Of a stretch of DNA of 64,000 bases, positions 47,560 to 57,982 are shown one piece after another; positions within the stretch are counted from its first letter, which is position 1, and every line of letters begins with the position of its first letter. The notes under the pieces were generated by a model. That model did no database searches. It was not told the DNA's origin and saw nothing but the letters and a program-made list of their open reading frames with translations. The DNA comes from Sphingomonas changbaiensis NBRC 104936. Lineage in GTDB: Bacteria; Pseudomonadota; Alphaproteobacteria; Sphingomonadales; Sphingomonadaceae. A program made the position numbers and the translations under genes. The stretch spans positions 1-64,000 of the forward strand of contig NZ_BBWU01000010.1 of assembly GCF_000974765.1 (NCBI RefSeq), in the 5' to 3' direction.

Positions 47560-48021
47560 TCAGTGCGTGCCTTCCATCGCGTGCTTCAGTTCGCTGACGC
47601 GGTCATGGCCGCGCCGCACTGATTCATAGCATTGCTGGACGGTATTGCGGCATTCCGGCGACAGGTCGCCGCTGTTCAGCGCGTCCTCGAATTTGCCTTT
47701 GATGTAATCCTCGCCGCGTTCGACCTCGTTGATGATGGCCTTGTCGTCGCGTCCGGTGATCGCCGACTTCAGATCGACCCAGCCGCGATGCATCGCCGCC
47801 GCGGTCGAGCCGTCGTCCTCGGGATTGCCACCCATCCGCGACACTTCGGCCTGCAGCTTGGGAACGACCTGCTGTCGGTCCTGCGCCAGTTCGCGGAACA
47901 TGCTCTTGAAGCGCTCGCTCTCGACCGCCTCGGCCGATTCCTGATAGCCGTTGACGCTGTCGATCGTCGTCTTGATCAGCGAGTTGAGCGTCGAGATGTC
48001 CTTGTCCGATCCAATCATCAT
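47560..48021 (-). CDS. PA2169 / DUF2383 family four-helix protein
   Basis: A 153-residue, fully helical protein of the PA2169 family (DUF2383), whose function is unknown but which resembles ferritin-like four-helix bundles. Characteristic segments are DISTLNSLIKTTIDSVNGYQ, ELAQDRQQVVPKLQAEV and GWVDLKSAITGRDDKAIINE. ATG at 48021 follows GGAGG. It diverges from the DUF1697 gene with 60 bases between start codons. Stress association is known for the family but no promoter is identified here. Confidence 0.85.
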   Translation of the reverse strand: MMIGSDKDISTLNSLIKTTIDSVNGYQESAEAVESERFKSMFRELAQDRQQVVPKLQAEVSRMGGNPEDDGSTAAAMHRGWVDLKSAITGRDDKAIINEVERGEDYIKGKFEDALNSGDLSPECRNTVQQCYESVRRGHDRVSELKHAMEGTH

Positions 48022-48081
48022 TGCCTCCAGTTGGTGTCGGGACGAGAACGCGCCGGACGGCAAATGGGTGCGGGAGTTTCG

Positions 48082-48615
48082 ATGACCGGGTATGTGGCGC
48101 TGTTGAGAGCCGTGAATGTCGGGGGCACCGGCAAGCTGCCGATGACGGAGCTGAAGGCCATGTGCGAAGCGGCCGGCTTCGGCCAGGTTCGCACCTATAT
48201 CGCCAGCGGCAACGTGGTCTTCGATGCAAGCGGCGATGAGGCGCAGGTGCAGGCCGCGCTTGAGGCGAAGCTGGAGGCCTATGCCGGCAAGAAGGTCGGC
48301 GTGCTGGTCCGGACGCCGGCCGAGATGAAGGCGGTGCTGGCCGGCAATCCCTTCCCGGACAAGGCGCCGAACCGCACGGTCGCGATCTTCCTCGATACGG
48401 CGCCGCCGCCGGATGCGCTCGACAAGATCAGCGGCCAAAACGGAGAGGAATTGCGGCTGGGCCGCCGCGAAATCTACGTCCACTATGGCGAGGGAATGGC
48501 GGATTCGAAACTGAAGATCCCCGCCGCCGCGGCAGGCACTGCCCGCAACATGAACACGATCGCCAAGCTGGCGGCGGTGGCGGACGATCTCGGTCGTTCC
48601 AGCGCCGGGGCATGA
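48082..48615 (+). CDS. DUF1697 domain protein
   Basis: A 177-residue protein of the DUF1697 family. Conserved parts are YVALLRAVNVGGTGKLPMTELK, TYIASGNVVFDA and the end NMNTIAKLAAVA. No catalytic role is established. ATG at 48082 follows GGGAG. Its end overlaps the next gene by four bases (ATGA). Confidence 0.85.
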   Translation: MTGYVALLRAVNVGGTGKLPMTELKAMCEAAGFGQVRTYIASGNVVFDASGDEAQVQAALEAKLEAYAGKKVGVLVRTPAEMKAVLAGNPFPDKAPNRTVAIFLDTAPPPDALDKISGQNGEELRLGRREIYVHYGEGMADSKLKIPAAAAGTARNMNTIAKLAAVADDLGRSSAGA

Positions 48616-48644
48616 TGGGCCGCATCACATCGATGAGATCGACA

Positions 48645-49406
48645 ATGAAGCGCCTGGTCGCGCTGTTTCTCCTGTTTCTGGCGGCTTGTTCGCAGCAGGC
48701 GATGATCGACCGCATCGCCAGCCGGGACGAGCAGGCCCAGGTTCTCACGATCGCTCAGGAACTGCGCGATGGCCGGTCGAGTGACATAGAAGCGGAAGTT
48801 CAGCCGCAGCTGCGATCGGAGGTTCCGGAGACGATCGAGCAGATCAGGCGCATGCTGGCCGTCGTGCCCGGCCCGTTTTCGATCGACTCGGTCAACTCTG
48901 TCTCGGCCACAAACCGCCCCACGACCAAGACTTTCCTGCTTCACGCCGGAGCGGGAGACCACTGGGCCGTGATCGACATCACGTTGCAAGGGGTGCCGGG
49001 CACTATGGAGCTTGCCGGTTTCCACGTTCAGCGAGTTACGGCAGACCCGACCCTCAATCAGTTCCGCTGGGCCGACCGGGGCGTATTCGGATACATCTGG
49101 CTCGCGATCATGGCGGCATGCCCGCTGACGTGCCTCTGGGCAGTGGTATTGATCTGGCGTCGACGTTGGCTTGATCATCGCTGGCTTTGGACGATCGGCA
49201 GCTTGCTTGGCTATGTCGGATTCGGCCTGAATTGGGCGACCGGCGCTTGGGCCATCCTGTTCGTCAATGTCTCAGTTCTTGGCGCTCAGGCCCTGAAGAT
49301 GGGCCCCTATGGGCCGTGGCTGCTGAACTTCGGCATACCGGTTGTGGCGATCATCGTGATCGTACGCTGGTATCGGCGGGGGAAAACCTCACTCATCCAG
49401 GGCTAG
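48645..49406 (+). CDS. Probable lipoprotein with C-terminal membrane helices
   Basis: An unrecognised protein of about 253 residues. The start at 48645 gives a lipoprotein signal (FLLFLAACSQQ, with LAAC as lipobox); an ATG at 48612 that overlaps the DUF1697 stop adds 11 residues ahead. A soluble part (about residues 20-150) is followed by three to four membrane helices with a WRRRWLDHRW loop. Lipoprotein plus polytopic tail is an unusual combination. Translation coupling to DUF1697 supports a shared operon. Confidence 0.6.
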   Translation: MKRLVALFLLFLAACSQQAMIDRIASRDEQAQVLTIAQELRDGRSSDIEAEVQPQLRSEVPETIEQIRRMLAVVPGPFSIDSVNSVSATNRPTTKTFLLHAGAGDHWAVIDITLQGVPGTMELAGFHVQRVTADPTLNQFRWADRGVFGYIWLAIMAACPLTCLWAVVLIWRRRWLDHRWLWTIGSLLGYVGFGLNWATGAWAILFVNVSVLGAQALKMGPYGPWLLNFGIPVVAIIVIVRWYRRGKTSLIQG

Positions 49407-49422
49407 GCCGGTACTCCGGTAA

Positions 49423-49451
49423 CGGGCGCCCCGCGCTGAGCGGAGCGCCCG
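49423..49451. terminator. Hairpin between convergent genes
   Basis: CGGGCGCCCCGC (49423-49434) pairs with GCGGAGCGCCCG (49440-49451) with one mismatch, loop GCTGA. No T-run. It sits between the membrane protein and the PEP-CTERM gene. Confidence 0.5.
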
Positions 49452-49458
49452 CGGCGGT

Positions 49459-50046
49459 TCAGGCCAACACGGTCCGGCTGGAACGGCGGCGGAGCGTGCC
49501 GCCGATCGCGCCGAAGCCGACGATCATCATCGCCCAGGTTGCCGCTTCCGGCACGGACGTGATGGTGAAAATGCCCGTGCTGGCGGTCACGTTGATATCG
49601 GTGCCGCCGATCGTGAACGGCGTCGCGCCGAGCAGAGAAGCGTTGATCGACACCTGGTTCGGGCCGATGTTCGTCAGGCTGGTGAAATCGAGGGCAAAGC
49701 CCGCGACCGGGCCAAAGCTCGGGAGGACAAACAACAGCGCCGGGCCGCTCGCGCCCGGAAAGGACGGAAGCAGGCCGATCTGCAGATCGGGCAGCGCGAA
49801 GTCGACCACGCCGAATGCCGGCAGGCCGAGCTTCACGTCGGTATAATTGAACACCGGGATCGGTGCCGACGGATCGGCGTCGAGCTGGCCGGAGACGGAC
49901 AGCGCGGTGTCGAACGGCGTGCCGCCGGCCGTGCCGGCGACATTCCCGTCATAGCTTAGCGTGGCGACGGCGGCCTGGGCTGCCGCGGGAACCATCGCGA
50001 CGGCGAAAGCCGCGGCGACGTAAGCAACGAGTTTCTTGAGCACCAT
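49459..50046 (-). CDS. PEP-CTERM sorting-domain protein
   Basis: A 195-residue exported protein. A signal peptide (AFAVAMVPAAAQAA) leads, the mature part is beta-rich and Gly/Asn/Thr-rich, and the end is a PEP-CTERM anchor: VPEAATW, then a hydrophobic helix with a GFG, then RRRSSR. Exosortase (EpsH/XrtA type) would remove the anchor; PEP-CTERM proteins often go with exopolysaccharide. Note VPEAATW has alanine where the canonical motif has proline. The ATG at 50046 gives a clean signal, so the 14-residue upstream extension is dropped. No exosortase is in the window. Confidence 0.85.
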   Translation of the reverse strand: MVLKKLVAYVAAAFAVAMVPAAAQAAVATLSYDGNVAGTAGGTPFDTALSVSGQLDADPSAPIPVFNYTDVKLGLPAFGVVDFALPDLQIGLLPSFPGASGPALLFVLPSFGPVAGFALDFTSLTNIGPNQVSINASLLGATPFTIGGTDINVTASTGIFTITSVPEAATWAMMIVGFGAIGGTLRRRSSRTVLA

Positions 50047-50153
50047 TAACCCCTTATGATTATGAATTGATTGGCCCGAGGCGCTCATATCGCCTTCGTT
50101 CCGATCGATCTACGCGGGGTTGTTGGATCGCGAGTCCCGAAACGGGACGGGAG

Positions 50154-51488
<1,335 letters not shown>

Positions 51489-51535
51489 AGGGAAGGCGCG
51501 CCACATAGTGCGTATCGGCCCGATTTTCCAGAGGA

Positions 51536-52921
51536 TCAGCGGCTGAGCGATGCGACCTCGGTCGGCGACCAGCCGCCGAATGCCTGGTAGAGCGAGACAT
51601 AGGCGTTCAGCCGGTCCGCCTCGGCTTGAACCAGTGCCAATTCGGCCGCCAGCAGCCCTCGTTGCGCGTCCAATTGCTCAAGATAAGAGGAATAGCCGGC
51701 GCGATAGCGTTCCGAGGCGTTGAACAGCGCGGCCGCAAGCGCATCCCGCTGGCCGGCAAGGGCCTGCGCCTGCTCGCCCGAGCGGAGGACGCCGGCAAGC
51801 GCGTCGTCGACTTCGCGGAACGCGTTCAGCGCGGCGCGGCGATAGGCAAAGGCGGCCTGGTCACGCCGCGCCGCTGCGATGTCGGCCTGCGCGCCGAGAC
51901 GGCCGGCATCGAAGATCGGCGCGAGGATGCTGCCGCCGAGAGAGAACACGCCGACCGGGTTCGACAGCGCCGTCGACAGCAGCAGGCCGGCCGAGCCCGT
52001 CAGCGTGATGTTGGGTAACAGCGCGGCGCGCGCGCTGTCGAGCGTCCGGTCGGCCGCGACCAGCGTCTGTTCGGCCTGGAACAGGTCCGGGCGGCGGCGC
52101 AGCAGGTTCGCGGGCAAGCCGTCCGGGATCGGCGGTGTGATCAGCTGGTCGAGTGGCAAGCCGCGTGCGATCGCGCCCGGCGTGCCGCCGACCAGCACGC
52201 TGAGCGCATTTTCCTGTCGCGCAATCGCGAGCTCCGCCTGCGGGACCAGCTGCTCGGTGGCGCGGTATTCGGCCTCGGCCTGGTGCAGCTCCAGGTTGGA
52301 CGTGTAGCCCGTTTCCGCACGCCGCCTTGCGATCCGCAGCGCCTCGGCGCGTGCTGCGAGCGTCTGGCGCGCGATCGCCAGTCGCGCGTCGAGCGCGCGA
52401 AGCGTGATATAGCCGGTCGCGACGCTGCTGACGATGCCCAGCCGCACCGTGTCGCGCGCCGCCGCGGTCGCGAGCAGTTGGGCGCGGGTCGCGGCATTCG
52501 CTTCGCGCAGGCGGCCGAACAGGTCGAGATCGTAGCTGGCCGTCACTGCCGGCTGAGCCCCCGTATTCGTCGTCGGAACCCCGAGCGGATTGAGCGCGCG
52601 CGCTTCGCTCGCCGACGCGGTCGCGTTGACGAACGGAAACAGCTGCGCGCGCGACAGCCGTTCCTGCGCCCGTGCTTCCTCGATCCGGGCAGCGGCCGCG
52701 CCGAGATCGGGGTTGGCAGCGAGCGCATGGCCGACAAGGCCGGTCAGCACGGGGTCGCCGAACGCCGACCACCAATCGGCGCGGATCGGCGCGCCCGGCC
52801 CGAGTTCGGTGCGCCAGGCCGGCGGCGGCGCAACCGCGGTCTCGGGCGGAGCGGCCGGGCGCGGACCGATGCAGCCACTCGCCGTCAGCGCCAGCATCGC
52901 GGCCGCCCATTGCTTCCTCAT
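51536..52921 (-). CDS. Outer-membrane efflux lipoprotein, NodT family
   Basis: The outer-membrane channel of a tripartite efflux pump, 461 residues. A lipobox (LTASGC) in the first 17 residues, a coiled TolC-like body with [18 protein letters not shown] and two OEP repeats ([19 protein letters not shown] ... [16 protein letters not shown]) are seen. Its start overlaps the adaptor stop by four bases. Together with the next two genes it forms an EmrAB-TolC-like pump. Confidence 0.93.
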   Translation of the reverse strand: MRKQWAAAMLALTASGCIGPRPAAPPETAVAPPPAWRTELGPGAPIRADWWSAFGDPVLTGLVGHALAANPDLGAAAARIEEARAQERLSRAQLFPFVNATASASEARALNPLGVPTTNTGAQPAVTASYDLDLFGRLREANAATRAQLLATAAARDTVRLGIVSSVATGYITLRALDARLAIARQTLAARAEALRIARRRAETGYTSNLELHQAEAEYRATEQLVPQAELAIARQENALSVLVGGTPGAIARGLPLDQLITPPIPDGLPANLLRRRPDLFQAEQTLVAADRTLDSARAALLPNITLTGSAGLLLSTALSNPVGVFSLGGSILAPIFDAGRLGAQADIAAARRDQAAFAYRRAALNAFREVDDALAGVLRSGEQAQALAGQRDALAAALFNASERYRAGYSSYLEQLDAQRGLLAAELALVQAEADRLNAYVSLYQAFGGWSPTEVASLSR

Positions 52922-54060
52922 TTTACACGCGGCCCGCTCGACGTATCGACCCGCGCCTCGACCGACATGCCGGGCCTCAGGCGAGCGGCAAGCGGCTGGC
53001 CGGGATCGACCGTAATCCGCACCGCGATCCGCTGCGGCACCTTGGTGAAGTTTCCGGTCGCATTGTCCGATTTCAGCACCGCAAACTCGGACCCGGCGGC
53101 CGGGGAGATGCGCTCCACCCGCCCGGTCAGCCGCGCGTTCGCGAGCGCATCGACGGTGAAGCTGGCCGGCTGCCCGACGGCCATGCGCGCGGTCTGCGCT
53201 TCCTTGAAGTTTGCGATCACCCAGGTGTCGGCCGGGACCAGGAACATCAGCTGCGATCCGGCCGTGACATATTGCCCGTTGCGAACGCCCACTTCGCTGA
53301 GACGTCCGGCCTCAGGCGCGCGGACGATTGTGTTGGCAAGGTCGATCTGGGCGAGGCGCCGCGCCGCCTCTGCGCCGGACACGCCGGCTTCCTGGCCGCC
53401 GCGGCCGACCTCTACCGTGCGGACATCCTGCACCGCGATCGCGCGCGCGGCCTTGGCCTGCATCACGCCGGCCTCGGCCTGGCGCAGCGCCGCCAGCGTC
53501 TGGTCCCGTTCCCGGAGCGAGACGGAACCGTCCCGCACCAGGTCATTGACCCGGTTCATGTCGGCCTGCGCCCGCTGTAGCTGCGCCTGGGCGTTGGCGA
53601 CGGCAGCCTGCTGCGCCTGAAGGCTGGCCGCGCGCGATCGGGCCGCCTGCTCGCTGTTGGCGAGGGTCGCCTGTTGTCCCGCAACCGTCGCCGCCGCCTG
53701 GTCGACGCGCTGGCGATAAATGCGGTCGTCGATCCGGATCAGCGGCTGGCCTGCGCGCACCGTCTCGAAATCGCGGACCAGCACTTGCGTCACATAGCCG
53801 CTGACCTGCGGGCTGATCACTGTCGTGCGGCCGCGCACATAGGCATTGTCGGTCGTCTCGAAGTCGGTCGCGAACGGCGGCAGGCGCCACGCCGCCAGCA
53901 CAGCGCCGATGCCGGCGATTGCAATCAGCACGATCACGATCAGCACGGTTCGCGACGGCTTTGCGGGGCGCCAGCCGGATCCCGCCGGCGGAGCGGTCAT
54001 TTCCGCGGCGCGTTCGTCGGTGACGGGCGACGCGGTCACAGGAGTGGCAGTGTCGTTCAT
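52918..54060 (-). CDS. HlyD/EmrA family efflux adaptor
   Basis: Periplasmic adaptor of 380 residues linking the inner-membrane transporter to the outer channel. One membrane helix (residues about 35-58), then a biotinyl-lipoyl-like start (TVISPQVSGYVTQVLV), a long coiled coil rich in Ala/Gln, and a returning lipoyl half (IVRAPEAGRLSEVGV). Overlaps both neighbours by four bases. Probable role: export of drugs or toxic organics. Confidence 0.93.
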   Translation of the reverse strand: MNDTATPVTASPVTDERAAEMTAPPAGSGWRPAKPSRTVLIVIVLIAIAGIGAVLAAWRLPPFATDFETTDNAYVRGRTTVISPQVSGYVTQVLVRDFETVRAGQPLIRIDDRIYRQRVDQAAATVAGQQATLANSEQAARSRAASLQAQQAAVANAQAQLQRAQADMNRVNDLVRDGSVSLRERDQTLAALRQAEAGVMQAKAARAIAVQDVRTVEVGRGGQEAGVSGAEAARRLAQIDLANTIVRAPEAGRLSEVGVRNGQYVTAGSQLMFLVPADTWVIANFKEAQTARMAVGQPASFTVDALANARLTGRVERISPAAGSEFAVLKSDNATGNFTKVPQRIAVRITVDPGQPLAARLRPGMSVEARVDTSSGPRVK

Positions 54061-55718
54061 GTCGAAGCCTGCACCGAAGCGAGCCGGCGCGCGCGATAGT
54101 TCCGCCGTATCATGAGGAAGGCGAGATAGGCCGTCGTCAGCGCAGCGAGGATCGCGATCAGCCGGAACGTGTCGTTGAAGGCAAGAACATTGGCCTCGCG
54201 CGTCGCGGTCTGCGAGAGGAGCGCGCCGCCTTCCGCTGCCCGCAATGAGGGATCGCCGACCACGCGCCCGACCGCCGCGCCGCCGGCTGCGATCCGCGCG
54301 GCCACGATCGGATCGGTCGGCGAGACGGTCTGCACGATCGCCGCGCTGTGCGCTTTCTCGCGCACCACCTGATAGGTGCCGAGCAGCGCCGATCCGCCGA
54401 GCCCGCCGATCGCGTTCACGATCCCGAACAGCGCGATGAAGCTGATGATATGCCCGGTCCCCAGTTGCAGTGCGCGGGTCATGCCGAACAGCAGCGACGG
54501 ACCCAGAAAATAGGTGCCGGCAAAGGCGATCAGCGCCTGCGTCAGATAGAGCTGCGGCGCCCGGGTGAGGCTGGTTGAAAAGGAGTCGGCGAACGCGCCG
54601 ATCGCGACCAGGCCGATCGACAGCATCACCGCCGGGGTCAGCTTTTCCGGATTGATGGTGATGGCGCTCGCGACGACGCCCGCGATTGAGGCGGCAAGGA
54701 TGATGATGTAGAGCGTCCCGAATTGATCATTGTTCTGGCCGAGCGCCGTCAGCAGGCCGACCGCGGCATAGGTCTGCTCCGACAGCACGATGCGCGCCAT
54801 GATCGTCACGATCGTGAAGCGCACGATGTCGGCGCTGCCCAGCCACCTTGTGTTGAGCAGCGGATTGACCCGGTAATGCTCGATCGCGATCGCGGCCGCG
54901 AACATCGGGATCGCAGCGACAAGCGCCCAGCCGATCCATTCGGCCTGGGTCCACCAGACGATGCGGCCTTCGCCCAGCACCGCCGCGACCAGCGCCATGC
55001 TGCCGCCGAATAGAGCGAAGGTGACGAAATCGAGCGGCTCGAACGCCTTGATCCGCTCCGATGGCGGCAGACGCAGGAAGGTGACGGCGCCCAGCGAGAG
55101 CATCGCGAGGCCGAATTCGAACAGATACAGCGTTCGCCATTGCGACATGGCCAGCAGCTCGGGCGAGAACAGGCGTGCAAGCGGGATCGCGCATTGCGGC
55201 ACCCCGATGCCGACGATGATCGCCTTGATCCGCCAGCGCGCGGGAAAGGCCTGCATCATGTAATAGAGGCCCAGCGACGACAGGGCGGCGCCCGCCATCC
55301 CGCTCGCCGCACGCACCGCGACGGCCGACCAGAAATCGCGCACGAACAGATGGGCGAAGGTGAAGAGGGCATAGAGCGCAAGGAAGATGATCGCGAACGG
55401 CCTCAGGCCGAATTGCTGGCGGAACTTGATCAGCAGCAGGTTGATCGACGTGTTGGTCATCACATAAGCGATCGGCAGCCACGCGATCTCCGTGGGTTCG
55501 AACCCGAGCGAGCCTTGCAGCACGGTCGTGTTGACCGAGATCATCGCGTTGCCGAGGCCGCCGGTGATGCCGACCAGCACGCCGATCGCACCGTACCAGA
55601 AGCGGCGGACCGGCGGGTGCTCGGGCGAGCCGGGCGAGCCGGGCAGGGCCGGGCGCTCGTGCGGCGCAAAGGTCCATTCCTCTTCGGCCAGGAAGTTGCG
55701 GATGCGCGCGGCGATCAT
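54057..55718 (-). CDS. DHA2-family MFS efflux transporter (EmrB-like)
   Basis: Inner-membrane pump of about 553 residues with 14 helices, as in EmrB/DHA2. Features are ISVNTTVLQGSLGFEPTEIAWLPIAYVMT in helices 1-2 and many hydrophobic segments. Start choice: ATG at 55718 (MIAARIRNFL) or 55736. Overlaps the adaptor gene by four bases, so it heads the pump operon. A 7-base inverted repeat lies 42 bases upstream. Confidence 0.92.
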   Translation of the reverse strand: MIAARIRNFLAEEEWTFAPHERPALPGSPGSPEHPPVRRFWYGAIGVLVGITGGLGNAMISVNTTVLQGSLGFEPTEIAWLPIAYVMTNTSINLLLIKFRQQFGLRPFAIIFLALYALFTFAHLFVRDFWSAVAVRAASGMAGAALSSLGLYYMMQAFPARWRIKAIIVGIGVPQCAIPLARLFSPELLAMSQWRTLYLFEFGLAMLSLGAVTFLRLPPSERIKAFEPLDFVTFALFGGSMALVAAVLGEGRIVWWTQAEWIGWALVAAIPMFAAAIAIEHYRVNPLLNTRWLGSADIVRFTIVTIMARIVLSEQTYAAVGLLTALGQNNDQFGTLYIIILAASIAGVVASAITINPEKLTPAVMLSIGLVAIGAFADSFSTSLTRAPQLYLTQALIAFAGTYFLGPSLLFGMTRALQLGTGHIISFIALFGIVNAIGGLGGSALLGTYQVVREKAHSAAIVQTVSPTDPIVAARIAAGGAAVGRVVGDPSLRAAEGGALLSQTATREANVLAFNDTFRLIAILAALTTAYLAFLMIRRNYRARRLASVQAST

Positions 55719-55759
55719 GGCGCGCTGACAATGCACATGCAGCCCGAAAGATCAGTCGG

Positions 55760-55777
55760 GGCGAAACGATTTTCGCC
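55760..55777. promoter_or_regulatory. Inverted repeat upstream of the efflux operon
   Basis: GGCGAAA-CGAT-TTTCGCC is a perfect repeat of 7-base arms with a 4-base spacer, between the MFS and gamma-glutamyltransferase genes. It may be a repressor site for the efflux operon. No regulator gene is adjacent. Confidence 0.35.
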
Positions 55778-55923
55778 TGATGCCGATCAGGGTTTGAGCA
55801 TCGCAATCCCGGCAACCGTCCTGTGCCGGAGAGTCGCGGCATTGACCTGAAGGCGCTTCTTCGCCCACCACCGTCACAAAGCGCGGCTCTTCGATCGCGC
55901 CAAACGCCCAGGGGAGCCCATCC

Positions 55924-57783
55924 ATGCGCCGTCGTACCTTCCTCGCCGCCCTGCCTGCCACTGCGCTCGCGTCGCCGCTTCTCGGCCAGCAGCAGCGCGC
56001 GACGCCGGCTGGGCCCGGCCAGGGCGGCGCGCCTGCCCCGGAGCAATCGCTGCCCAAGAAATGGCTGGCCGGCGAGCCCCGGTTCGTCCGTCCCGACGTG
56101 CAGGCCGGCGACCGACCCTTCGGGGCCAGCTTCGCCTCGCGCTCCGCGGTCTATGGTCTCTCAGGCGCGACGGGCACGGCCCATCCGCTGGCAACGCAGG
56201 CCGGCATCGATATCCTGAAGCGCGGCGGCTCGGCCGTCGATGCGGCGGTCGCGATCAATGCCTGCCTGGGTTTTCTGGAGCCGACCTCCAGCGGCATCGG
56301 CGGCGACTGCTATGCGATGCTGTGGGATCCGAAACAGGGGAAGGTCGTAGGCATCGCCGGGTCGGGTGAGTCGCCGCGCGCCCTGACGCTCGATATCGTC
56401 CGTTCCCGCGCGAAGAACGGCGCGCTGCCGCCGCGCGGGGCGGTGACGGTCTCCGTCCCCGGCGCCGTGGATGCCTGGTGGACGCTCCACCAGCGCCACG
56501 GGAAGCTGCCCTGGGCCGAGGTTCTGGCGCCGGCCATCGCGCTGGCCGAGAATGGCGCGCCGGTGCCGGACATCATCGCCTGGTACATTCGCGCCAATCT
56601 GGCCGGGTTCGTGGCCCAAGGCTCGGGCGTCGAGGAAACGGCGAACGCCATCCGCACCTATGGCCTCGCCGACGGCAAGGGGCCGAAGCCGGGCAATGTG
56701 TTCCGCAACCCCGATCTCGCGCGCACCTACCGGATGATCGCCCAAGGCGGGCGCGACGCCTTCTACAACGGGCCGATCGCCGACACGATCGAGCGCTATT
56801 TCAAGCGCATCGGCGGCTGGCTGACGCGCGCCGACATGGCGGCACACCACAGCGAATGGATCGAGCCGAATTCGACCGATTATCGCGGCACCACCGTCTA
56901 CGCCCTCGGCGCCAACACGCAGGGCATCGCGACGCTGCAGATGCTGAACATGATCGAGCAATTCGACATGGAAGGCGCCGGATTCCAGTCGCCGGAAGCG
57001 CTGCACTGGTGCGTCGAGGCGAAGCGCCTCGCCTACGAGGATCGGGCCCGCTACTATGCCGATCCGCATTTTTCCAAGGTGCCGGTCGAGTGGCTGATCT
57101 CCAAGGAATATGCCGCCCAGCGCGCCGCGCTGATCCGCCGCGACCGCATTCTCACGCCCGTGTACCCGGGCAAGGCGCCCAGCCACGGCGACACCACCTA
57201 TTTCTCCACCGCCGACAAGGACGGGATGATGGTGTCGATGATCCAGTCGAACTTCCGCGGCATGGGATCGGGCCTGGTCGCGGACGGCCTTGGCTTCATG
57301 TTCCAGGATCGCGGCCAGTTGTTCAGCCTGAAGGACGGCCATCCCAACATCTATGCGCCCGGCAAGCGCCCCTTCCAGACGATCATCCCCGGCTTTGCCG
57401 GCAAGGGCGGCCGGCCCTGGATGAGCTTCGGCGTTATGGGCGGCGACATGCAGCCGCAGGGCCAGACGCAGATCATCGTCAACCGGGTCGACTATGGGCT
57501 GGAAATCCAGTCGGCCGGCGACAGCCCGCGCTGGCATCACGAAGGATCGTCCCAATCGATGGGCGAGGACGCGCCCGGCTTACCGGCGAGCGGCTTGTTG
57601 CGGCTGGAAACAGGCGTGCCGGACCGCACCAAGGCTGCGCTGGCCGATCTTGGCTGGACGATCGGCGAGCCGGACGGCGGCTTCGGCCGATACGAGTGTA
57701 TCGAGCATCGGATGGACGGCAAGGACCGGGTCTATGCCGCCGCCAGCGAGATGCGCGCGGACGGCTGCGCCCTGGCCTATTGA
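55924..57783 (+). CDS. Gamma-glutamyltransferase
   Basis: An N-terminal-nucleophile hydrolase of 619 residues that releases glutamate from glutathione and related peptides in the periplasm. A twin-arginine-like leader (RRRTFLAALPATALASP) is followed by the large subunit (HPLATQAGIDILKRGGSAVDAAVAI) and the autocleavage site GDTTYF, with the new N-terminal threonine at about residue 424. The small subunit has SFGVMGGDMQPQGQ. No clear partner genes. The 187 bases upstream are shared with the divergent efflux operon. Confidence 0.93.
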   Translation: MRRRTFLAALPATALASPLLGQQQRATPAGPGQGGAPAPEQSLPKKWLAGEPRFVRPDVQAGDRPFGASFASRSAVYGLSGATGTAHPLATQAGIDILKRGGSAVDAAVAINACLGFLEPTSSGIGGDCYAMLWDPKQGKVVGIAGSGESPRALTLDIVRSRAKNGALPPRGAVTVSVPGAVDAWWTLHQRHGKLPWAEVLAPAIALAENGAPVPDIIAWYIRANLAGFVAQGSGVEETANAIRTYGLADGKGPKPGNVFRNPDLARTYRMIAQGGRDAFYNGPIADTIERYFKRIGGWLTRADMAAHHSEWIEPNSTDYRGTTVYALGANTQGIATLQMLNMIEQFDMEGAGFQSPEALHWCVEAKRLAYEDRARYYADPHFSKVPVEWLISKEYAAQRAALIRRDRILTPVYPGKAPSHGDTTYFSTADKDGMMVSMIQSNFRGMGSGLVADGLGFMFQDRGQLFSLKDGHPNIYAPGKRPFQTIIPGFAGKGGRPWMSFGVMGGDMQPQGQTQIIVNRVDYGLEIQSAGDSPRWHHEGSSQSMGEDAPGLPASGLLRLETGVPDRTKAALADLGWTIGEPDGGFGRYECIEHRMDGKDRVYAAASEMRADGCALAY

Positions 57784-57982
57784 CCGCCCGGCCACCATGT
57801 CCGGACAGTGACGCTACGGCATCCGTCGCGACTGTGCCTTAAGCGTCACAATCCCCAGAAAACAGCCGTTTTTTCGGCGGTTGCGCCATTGACCTCATAA
57901 CGGGTCTTGGCCACGGCAATCTGTGAAGCGCGGCTGCAAGATCGCGCCTGTAGCGAATGTAGCGAAAGGGATGATGCACGAA

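Noticed and set aside
57923-57982. An extended N terminus of the large TonB-dependent receptor starting at a GTG
   Set aside because: The added residues break up the signal peptide and have no ribosome site at the right distance.
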